Source: JASGDB01 sp049841315 (GTDB lineage: Bacteria > Bacteroidota > Bacteroidia > Flavobacteriales > Weeksellaceae). From it: 9,687 nucleotides of DNA. Positions within the stretch are counted from its first letter, which is position 1. Every line of letters begins with the position of its first letter. Positions 1 through 4,633 of the stretch are shown here, one piece after another. The notes below the pieces were generated by a model. The model was not told the DNA's origin. It saw only the letters and a program-made list of their open reading frames with translations, and made no database searches. Location of the stretch: NCBI GenBank assembly GCA_049841315.1, contig JASGDB010000112.1:1-9687 (forward strand), in the 5' to 3' direction. Position numbers and translations under genes: made by a program.

Positions 1-450
1 ATCACCGGCATCAAAGCATTTTTGCAAACACCTTACGACGGACACACGATAGAACCGCTTTTGGAACAAATGGAAGCAAACAACCAGAAACTTCCCGAAG
101 AACTGGTTTACGACCGAGGCGGAAAAGGGAAAACGGAGATAAAAGGCGTAAAAATATCCATTCCATCGCCACCCAAAAAGAGTGACACCGCTTATCAAAA
201 AAGAACAAAACGCAGCAAATTCAGAACCAGAGCGGCAATAGAGCCGATTATTGGGCACTTGAAAACGGACTTTAGGTTGGCACAAAATTACTTTTGGGGT
301 GAAACAGGGCCACAAATCAATGCGTTTCTATCAGCAACCGCTTGGAATCTGAAAAAGATGATGGAAATCCTAAAGCAAAATCTTTTGGACTATTTTTTAT
401 CCATCATATTCCGACTAAATTTGCTCCCGAATTTTGCTTTCGTAAATTAA
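1..450 (+). CDS. IS5-family transposase, C-terminal part (5' end outside window)
   Basis: DDE transposase of the IS5 superfamily, which would catalyse cut-and-paste movement of its own insertion sequence. The reading frame is open from base 1 (I-T-G-I-K-A-F-L...), so the N-terminus lies to the left of the window; the TTG at 22 is not a credible start. Visible family features are the PYDGHT segment, then VYDRGGKG carrying the second catalytic aspartate, and the block RTRAAIEPIIGHLK with the catalytic glutamate, followed by the usual tail with GPQIN and AWNLKKMM. The first catalytic aspartate would be upstream and cannot be checked. The last ~25 residues are hydrophobic and less typical. The frame overlaps the end of the minus-strand gene at 404-688 by 47 bp, which fits insertion of the element into that gene. 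No internal stop or frameshift is seen, so this copy could be active. Confidence 0.85.
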   Translation: MTGIKAFLQTPYDGHTIEPLLEQMEANNQKLPEELVYDRGGKGKTEIKGVKISIPSPPKKSDTAYQKRTKRSKFRTRAAIEPIIGHLKTDFRLAQNYFWGETGPQINAFLSATAWNLKKMMEILKQNLLDYFLSIIFRLNLLPNFAFVN

Positions 451-475
451 AATGGGGTATTATAAGGAGCGACTC
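1..475 (+). mobile_element. Right part of an IS5-type insertion sequence
   Basis: This is the part of the insertion sequence inside the window: the transposase 3' end plus a short non-coding end. The right boundary is inferred, not proven. The conserved part of the overlapping minus-strand gene ends near base 473, and the remaining sequence reads as transposase coding sequence followed by a short tail (451-475). The terminal inverted repeat would lie at about 452-475, but the left end needed to confirm it is outside the window. Confidence 0.6.
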
Positions 476-688
476 TTTAAGATAAAGATCGATAATTTCA
501 AATGCTTTCTGTTCGTCTTCCAAATTCACTTGCAGTTTCAGGGAAGTTGCCGTAGGGGTTGTTGTAAATGTCATGTATGCATTTTGTCTGAAATTTACAA
601 TTCCGGCTTCGTCTAATTTTGACTTTATCAACTGAATTTCAGCCGGATTATCACTCTCAAAAACGCTTACTCTTGTTTGTCGTTCCAT
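404..688 (-). CDS. DUF2007-type small protein with IS-derived C-terminus
   Basis: A 94-residue protein. Residues 1-72 look like the DUF2007 family (putative signal-transducing proteins, function unknown): a beta-alpha-beta start (TRVSVFESDNPAEIQLIKSK), a central TTTPTATSLKLQV strand and a DEQKAFEIIDLYLKE helix. Family members as I recall them end soon after this helix. From about residue 73 (base 472 downward) the sequence becomes LLIIPHFNLRKQNSG..., which is simply the reverse strand of the adjacent insertion-sequence end. The native stop codon therefore seems to have been replaced by about 21 foreign codons. The core domain is complete, so the protein may still fold. A candidate promoter precedes it at 711-743. 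The start ATG at 688 is the only one giving the full first strand. A soluble cytoplasmic protein is expected, as no signal peptide or membrane segment is seen. Confidence 0.7.
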   Translation of the reverse strand: MERQTRVSVFESDNPAEIQLIKSKLDEAGIVNFRQNAYMTFTTTPTATSLKLQVNLEDEQKAFEIIDLYLKESLLIIPHFNLRKQNSGANLVGI

Positions 689-710
689 ATTTTACAAATT
701 TTTAAGACAA

Positions 711-743
711 CTAATTTAGTAATTTTGAGTGGGAAATCACAAA
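711..743 (-). promoter_or_regulatory. Candidate flavobacterial promoter for the DUF2007-type gene
   Basis: Read on the minus strand, TTTG (740-743) is followed after 21 bp by TAAATTAG (711-718). This fits the Bacteroidota pattern TTTG-N17-23-TAnnTTTG with one mismatch in the -7 box. It would place the transcription start roughly 15-20 bp upstream of the ATG at 688. Confidence 0.4.
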
Positions 744-800
744 TCCCGATGTTAAATTTTTTGAATTGGGCATATAATTGATATTTGTAAAACATCAATA

Positions 801-860
801 GGAATGGGCTTTAGCCCATTTATAAAAGAGGCAATAGCAAAAAGGCTTTAGACAAAATTT
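801..860. repeat. REP-like palindrome pair
   Basis: AATGGGCTTTAGCCCATT (803-820) is a perfect palindrome that folds with a 6-bp stem and TTTA loop. About 20 bp on, AAAAAGGCTTTAGACAAAA repeats the GGCTTTAG core, but its second arm has GAC in place of GCC. From memory, GGGCTTTAGCCC followed by a second GGCTTTAGCC hairpin recurs between genes in many flavobacterial chromosomes, so this looks like a REP-type dispersed repeat. It may also act as a weak terminator for the aminotransferase gene, although neither strand has a T-run directly after the stem. Confidence 0.5.
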
Positions 861-920
861 AATTTATATTTTGATTAGTTCGAGCAAATTGGTTTTTTCA
901 ATAATACTTAAACGCCTAAT

Positions 921-2258
921 TCAATAAATTTTATTCAAAGCGTTTTCTATCTTCTGCAATGCAAGGTCGATTTCCTCCTTAGAAACGGTAAGATGCGGCC
1001 GGAATCTCAGTGAAAATGTTCCACATCCCAAAATAATCATTTGGTCTTTGTACAGCTCGCTTTGCAGTTTATCGCGGTCTTCGGTTGTCGGCAGGTCTAT
1101 TGCGCACATCAGCCCTTTTCCTCTCGCATTTGACAGTTTTTCCGGATATTTTTCCGCCAGTTTTTCCAATCCCATGAGAAGATGAGCTCCGGCTTCATTG
1201 ACATTGTTGATGATATTTTCTTTTTCAATAACTTCGAGAATCAGCTTAAAGCGAAGCATATCGATAAAATTACCTCCGAAAGTGGAATTGATTCTCGAAC
1301 TTTCCCTGAAAACATTGTTCGGGATTTCATCAAATTTTTCTTTATTGGCAAGGATTCCGCACACCTGAGATTTTTTCCCGAAAGAAATCACATCAGGAAT
1401 CACGCTGAAATGCTGAAATGCCCACATTTTTCCCGTCATTCCGATTCCGGTCTGCACTTCATCGAAAATCAGAAGCACTTCATTTTCATCGCAGATTTTT
1501 CTCAGTTCCACGAAAAATTCATCACGGAAATGATGGTCTCCGCCCTCTGCCTGAATCGGTTCGATGATAATGCACGCCACCTTGTCAGGATTGGAAATAA
1601 TCGCCTCCTGAATGTTGAGCAACGCAATTCTTTCGTTTTTAATGGTTTCTTCAAGGTTTTCTTTTGTCAGCGGAAAATGCAGTTTCGGATTTAGGATTCG
1701 GGGCCAGTTGAACTTCGGGAAATATTGATGTTTTCGAGGGTCAGCCGTGTTGGTAAGGCTAAGCGTATAACCGCTTCTTCCGTGAAATGACTGTTTGAAA
1801 TGAATACAGATTCCGGCTTCTTCCTCGATTCCTTTTTCAAAATTTTTACGGGTTTTCCAGTCGAAACAGGCTTTCATTGCGTTTTCCACAGCCAAAGTTC
1901 CTCCTTCGATGAAAAAAGCGTATTGGAGTTCTTTCGGAATGGCAACTCTTTCAAAGGTTTCCACAAATTCTGCATATTCTTCGGAATACACATCAGCCAG
2001 CGTAGGTTTGTTAATTGCCATTTTCCCTAACCAGCCGGATTTTTCGACAAGGTAAGGATGATTGTATCCAATGGAAGCCGAAGCAAACATGGAAAACATA
2101 TCCAGAAATTCGTTTCCGGTAATTTTATCGTGAATCCACGAGCCGTGGGATTTCTCCATATCCATGACAAAATCAAATCCGTCGGAAAGAATATGCCTGG
2201 ACAATGCTGCTTTTACTTTATTGATAATTTCGGGTTTTGAGGCGATTGCGTCGTTCAT
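921..2258 (-). CDS. lat: L-lysine 6-aminotransferase (lysine epsilon-aminotransferase)
   Basis: PLP-dependent class-III aminotransferase, 445 residues. It moves the epsilon-amino group of L-lysine to 2-oxoglutarate, giving 2-aminoadipate 6-semialdehyde (which cyclises to piperideine-6-carboxylate) and glutamate; cytoplasmic. Family marks in order: the FIEGGTLAVENAMK segment (117-129), FHGRSGYTLS (158-167), IIEPIQAEGGD (231-241), IFDEVQTGIG with PLP-contacting Asp266, SFGKKSQVCG with the Schiff-base lysine (by alignment Lys295 of the KK pair), RINSTFGGN (322-330) and FRPHLTVS near the end. RINST-x-GGN and FGKK-x-QVCG separate lysine 6-aminotransferases (Mycobacterium Rv3290c, Flavobacterium lutescens Lat) from ornithine or GABA aminotransferases. 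Length is normal for the family. It lies 98 bp downstream of the dehydrogenase using its product, so co-transcription is likely. The ATG at 2258 gives a plausible N-terminus. Confidence 0.93.
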   Translation of the reverse strand: MNDAIASKPEIINKVKAALSRHILSDGFDFVMDMEKSHGSWIHDKITGNEFLDMFSMFASASIGYNHPYLVEKSGWLGKMAINKPTLADVYSEEYAEFVETFERVAIPKELQYAFFIEGGTLAVENAMKACFDWKTRKNFEKGIEEEAGICIHFKQSFHGRSGYTLSLTNTADPRKHQYFPKFNWPRILNPKLHFPLTKENLEETIKNERIALLNIQEAIISNPDKVACIIIEPIQAEGGDHHFRDEFFVELRKICDENEVLLIFDEVQTGIGMTGKMWAFQHFSVIPDVISFGKKSQVCGILANKEKFDEIPNNVFRESSRINSTFGGNFIDMLRFKLILEVIEKENIINNVNEAGAHLLMGLEKLAEKYPEKLSNARGKGLMCAIDLPTTEDRDKLQSELYKDQMIILGCGTFSLRFRPHLTVSKEEIDLALQKIENALNKIY

Positions 2259-2265
2259 GATTTGG

Positions 2266-2293
2266 GGTTTAAGGTTTAAAGTTCAAGGTTGGT
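2266..2293. repeat. Short 7-bp tandem repeat upstream of lat
   Basis: Four 7-bp units lie just upstream of the aminotransferase start: GGTTTAA, GGTTTAA, AGTTCAA and GGTTGGT. The first two are identical and the others diverge. This is a small degenerate heptamer tract in the untranslated region between the two lysine genes. No function is evident. Confidence 0.45.
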
Positions 2294-2324
2294 TATCTTC
2301 ATATTTCCATCTTCCAGTCATTAT

Positions 2325-2371
2325 AAATCAAATTTCCCCCTTTGGGGGTTAGGGGGCTACAAATCAAATTT
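2325..2371. repeat. G/C-rich palindromic mini-element flanked by 11-bp direct repeats
   Basis: Two identical copies of AAATCAAATTT (2325-2335 and 2361-2371) flank a 25-bp G/C-rich segment (2336-2360) containing CCCCCTTTGGGGG followed by TTAGGGGGCT. The left copy is in the spacer; the right copy is the last coding stretch of the dehydrogenase gene (codons for K-F-D-L). Removing the segment plus one repeat restores AAA TTT GAT TTA TAA, which also encodes KFDL-stop. The arrangement is what a small insertion with an 11-bp target-site duplication would leave. Related palindromes occur at 4853-4874 and 4920-4952. Confidence 0.75.
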
Positions 2372-3907
2372 AATTCCCTGCGCCAAAGGCAGTTCCGTTG
2401 TATAATTAATCGTATTGGTCTGTCTTCTCATATAATATTTCCAGACATCCGAACCGGATTCCCGTCCGCCTCCGGTTTCTTTTTCACCGCCGAAAGCACC
2501 GCCGATTTCCGCACCGGAAGTTCCGATATTCACATTGGCAATTCCGCAGTCCGAACCGGCATGGGAAAGGAATAATTCTGCTTCTCGAAGATTCTGTGTC
2601 ATAATCGCGGAACTCAAACCTTGCGGAACATCGTTCTGAATTTCAATGGCTTCGTCTAAATTTTTGTATTTAATTAAATAAAGAATCGGGGCGAAAGTTT
2701 CGTGCTGAACAATTTCATAAGAATTTTTCACTTCTGCGATACATGGTTTCACATAACAGCCGGATTCGTAATTTTTGCCTTCCAAAATTCCACCTTCAAC
2801 CACAAATTTTCCGCCTTCTTTTTTGCACTTTTTGATGGATTCCAGATATTGTTTCACCGCAGATGTATCGATAAGCGGTCCGACATGATTATTCTGGTCG
2901 AGAGGATTTCCTATTTTCAGTTGAGAATAGGCTTTTACCAATCGGTTTTTCACTTCATCGTAAACAGATTCGTGAATGATTAACCGCCTTGTAGAAGTGC
3001 ATCTCTGTCCGCAAGTTCCGACTGCACCGAAAACAGCACCGATAATCGACATATTGAGGTCTGCATTTTCAGTAATGATAATGGCATTGTTTCCGCCCAA
3101 TTCCAAAATGGATTTTCCGAAACGTTCCGCCACATTTTTCCCGACAATCCGCCCGACTTTCGTAGAACCCGTGAAAGAAATCAAAGGCACATTTTTGTCA
3201 TTTACTAATTTTTCGCCGATTTTATGGTCGCCGACAATCATTCCTGAAATTCCTTCCGGCATTTTATTTTCCCTTAAAACTTCTGCAATAATATTCTGAC
3301 AGGCAATAGCGCAGAGGGGCGTTTTCTCGGACGGTTTCCAAACGGTTACATTTCCGCAAATCCATGCCAGAGCCGTATTCCACGACCAAACGGCAACCGG
3401 AAAATTGAAAGCAGAAATTATTCCCACAATCCCCAGCGGATGATATTGTTCGTACATTCGGTGTCCCGGTCTTTCCGAATGCATCGTAAAACCGTGAAGT
3501 TGGCGCGAAAGTCCCACTGCAAAATCGCAGATGTCAATCATTTCCTGCACTTCGCCAAGTCCTTCTTGAAGTGATTTTCCCATTTCATACGATACTAATT
3601 TTCCCAAATCTGCTTTGTATTCGCGCAGTTTCATTCCGAATTGTCGCACCAGCTCTCCTCTTTTAGGAGCGGGAATCTTTCTGAAATCGGCGAAAGCCTG
3701 TTTTGCGGTTTTTATTACCGTATTGTAATCTTTTACTGTACCGGAATTGATTTTGGCAATCAGTTTTCCGTCCGTCGGCGAATAAGATTCGATGGCCGTT
3801 CCGCCGGCAAAAAATTTTCCTCCAGTGGAAACACCGTCGTTAACTTCTTTTATTCCAAGGTTTTTCAGGGATTTCTCAATTCCGTAATCGTTTGGTTTCT
3901 TAGCCAT
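2357..3907 (-). CDS. pcd: Aminoadipate-semialdehyde / piperideine-6-carboxylate dehydrogenase (ALDH7 family)
   Basis: NAD(P)-dependent aldehyde dehydrogenase of the ALDH7 (antiquitin) family, 516 residues, oxidising 2-aminoadipate 6-semialdehyde to L-2-aminoadipate in the cytoplasm. Visible residues: oxyanion Asn168 in SAFNFPV, cofactor Lys191 in WKPSEKTP, FTGSTKVG (245-252), general base Glu269 in LELGGNN, catalytic Cys303 in GTCGQRC, and Glu403 in HETFAP. The C-terminal run NVNIGTSGAEIGGAFGG (458-474), the GGGRESGSDVWK block and LPLAQGIKF closely resemble human ALDH7A1, distinguishing it from generic ALDHs. It is the first gene of a pair with lat downstream, so the two perform consecutive steps. 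A good promoter lies at 3930-3961. The stop codon is TAG contributed by an inserted palindromic mini-element; the encoded C-terminus KFDL is not altered by it. Confidence 0.93.
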   Translation of the reverse strand: MAKKPNDYGIEKSLKNLGIKEVNDGVSTGGKFFAGGTAIESYSPTDGKLIAKINSGTVKDYNTVIKTAKQAFADFRKIPAPKRGELVRQFGMKLREYKADLGKLVSYEMGKSLQEGLGEVQEMIDICDFAVGLSRQLHGFTMHSERPGHRMYEQYHPLGIVGIISAFNFPVAVWSWNTALAWICGNVTVWKPSEKTPLCAIACQNIIAEVLRENKMPEGISGMIVGDHKIGEKLVNDKNVPLISFTGSTKVGRIVGKNVAERFGKSILELGGNNAIIITENADLNMSIIGAVFGAVGTCGQRCTSTRRLIIHESVYDEVKNRLVKAYSQLKIGNPLDQNNHVGPLIDTSAVKQYLESIKKCKKEGGKFVVEGGILEGKNYESGCYVKPCIAEVKNSYEIVQHETFAPILYLIKYKNLDEAIEIQNDVPQGLSSAIMTQNLREAELFLSHAGSDCGIANVNIGTSGAEIGGAFGGEKETGGGRESGSDVWKYYMRRQTNTINYTTELPLAQGIKFDL

Positions 3908-3929
3908 AAAAAGTATTTTGGGTTGAGCT

Positions 3930-3961
3930 TAAAGATAAGAAAGTATTCCGAAATGGTCAAA
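3930..3961 (-). promoter_or_regulatory. Promoter of the lysine-catabolism gene pair
   Basis: On the minus strand TTTG (3958-3961) is followed after 20 bp by TATCTTTA (3930-3937), a close match to the Bacteroidota promoter pattern TTTG-N17-23-TAnnTTTG. The predicted start site lies about 15-20 bp before the ATG at 3907, giving a short leader with no evident regulatory structure. Confidence 0.6.
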
Positions 3962-3985
3962 AAATAGTTTTGAAAATCAAATTAT

Positions 3986-4185
3986 AATGTTCTTTTGTCT
4001 TGAAACAAAAGAACCAAAAGTTCAAGAGTGGAAACTCCGGCTAAAATTTCCAAAACTCGAGCGGAACGATAAATTTAGTCGCATAACCTAAATTTCACCC
4101 GCTCTCAAACAATGGAAATTTTTTAACGGAAATTCTTTAAAATTTCTTAACGCCTCCGCTTCCGAGGTCTTCATATAAAATCCAT
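3986..4185. repeat. Likely dispersed flavobacterial intergenic repeat with strong hairpin
   Basis: A block whose wording differs from ordinary spacer. It starts with a perfect 10-bp inverted repeat, GTTCTTTTGT (3989-3998) and ACAAAAGAAC (4005-4014), with six-base loop CTTGAA. That loop is itself complementary to TTCAAG at 4021-4026. Further on, AATTTTTTAACG and AATTTCTTAACG (in 4117-4152) form an imperfect direct repeat, followed by CCTCCGCTTCCGAGG. From memory, closely similar text recurs between genes in Chryseobacterium-like genomes, usually near 200 bp long. Ends are approximate, and the multicopy nature cannot be shown from this window. Confidence 0.5.
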
Positions 4186-4252
4186 TATCAATTTTAAACT
4201 ATGTGATATAATATTTAAGTTTGCTGAATTATTTAGAATGAAAATAAATTAC

Positions 4253-4260
4253 TATTTTCG
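4253..4260 (+). promoter_or_regulatory. Possible -7 box of the small membrane-protein gene
   Basis: TATTTTCG lies 19 bp before the ATG at 4280 and matches TAnnTTTG with one change. The same TATTTTCG occurs upstream of the uup gene and upstream of the antitoxin gene. No good TTTG is present at the expected distance. Confidence 0.35.
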
Positions 4261-4279
4261 CAGAGACTAAAAACAAGGA

Positions 4280-4480
4280 ATGGAAAACAACAAACCGCTT
4301 ACGGAAACTACTGTTGGTGAAGAAAAATCAAACCGATGGAAGAAAATGCTGAAAAAATTCGGAATTGGAGGAATTATTTTTTTTTCGGTAAAAGGAATTA
4401 TCACTTCCACCCTGATTTATTTTTTAGGAAAAAATTTTTGGGAAGTGATTAAAGACTACGTTACGGCGTGGTTCAACTGA
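4280..4480 (+). CDS. Small single-pass membrane protein, unknown function
   Basis: A 66-residue protein I do not recognise as a named family. It has a charged N-terminal stretch (residues 1-28, acidic then lysine-rich: KSNRWKKMLKK) followed by a hydrophobic segment at about residues 28-51 (FGIGGIIFFSVKGIITSTLI...), interrupted by one lysine. The C-terminus is short and aromatic (FWEVIKDYVTAWFN). By the positive-inside rule the N-terminus should be cytoplasmic. Support for a real gene: it is the only plus-strand frame in this region, it has an ATG, AAGGA directly before the ATG, a -7-like box 19 bp upstream, and natural amino-acid composition. The hairpin at its stop codon may help termination. 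It stands alone between two minus-strand genes, so context gives no role. Confidence 0.65.
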   Translation: MENNKPLTETTVGEEKSNRWKKMLKKFGIGGIIFFSVKGIITSTLIYFLGKNFWEVIKDYVTAWFN

Positions 4481-4496
4481 TTTTTTTGGAAATCAG
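4477..4496 (+). terminator. Weak hairpin at the end of the small membrane-protein gene
   Basis: CTGATTT (4477-4483) and AAATCAG (4490-4496) pair around a six-base loop; the TGA stop lies in the left arm. No T-run follows directly, although a run of seven T occurs about 10 bp later. A poor intrinsic terminator at best. Confidence 0.3.
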
Positions 4497-4633
4497 GTAT
4501 TCCACATTTTTTTAACATCTTCGCCGAAATAAGCTGCAGAAAATTCACCTTTATATTCCACTCAGACCTTTCCATTAGCCCTTCAAATAATTTGTAAACC
4601 ACTGAAAGTGTTGTTTTTGAAGATATAGGGTTT

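Larger units (their letters stand above)
689..920. other. Non-coding gap of 232 bp
   Basis: AT-rich spacer between the end of the aminotransferase gene and the start of the DUF2007-type gene, both on the minus strand. It holds the candidate promoter at 711-743 and the REP-like hairpin at 803-820 with a decayed second hairpin at 838-858. No tRNA or credible reading frame is seen. Confidence 0.7.
3908..4279. other. Non-coding gap of 372 bp
   Basis: Divergent spacer between the dehydrogenase gene (minus) and the small membrane-protein gene (plus). It contains the promoter at 3930-3961, a likely dispersed repeat at about 3986-4185, and a possible plus-strand promoter box at 4253-4260. Translated frames across the repeat are broken by stops and do not look like protein. 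Confidence 0.7.

Noticed and set aside
1182..1694. 170-codon plus-strand open frame opposite the aminotransferase gene
   Set aside because: It is the antisense shadow of a well-supported enzyme gene, with a Phe/His-rich composition and no recognisable domain.
2266..2293. Possible CRISPR or long tandem array upstream of lat
   Set aside because: The units are only 7 bp, there are no spacers, and two of the four units are degenerate.
3641..3967. 108-codon plus-strand frame across the dehydrogenase start and its promoter
   Set aside because: It is antisense to conserved ALDH7 coding sequence and has no recognisable protein features.
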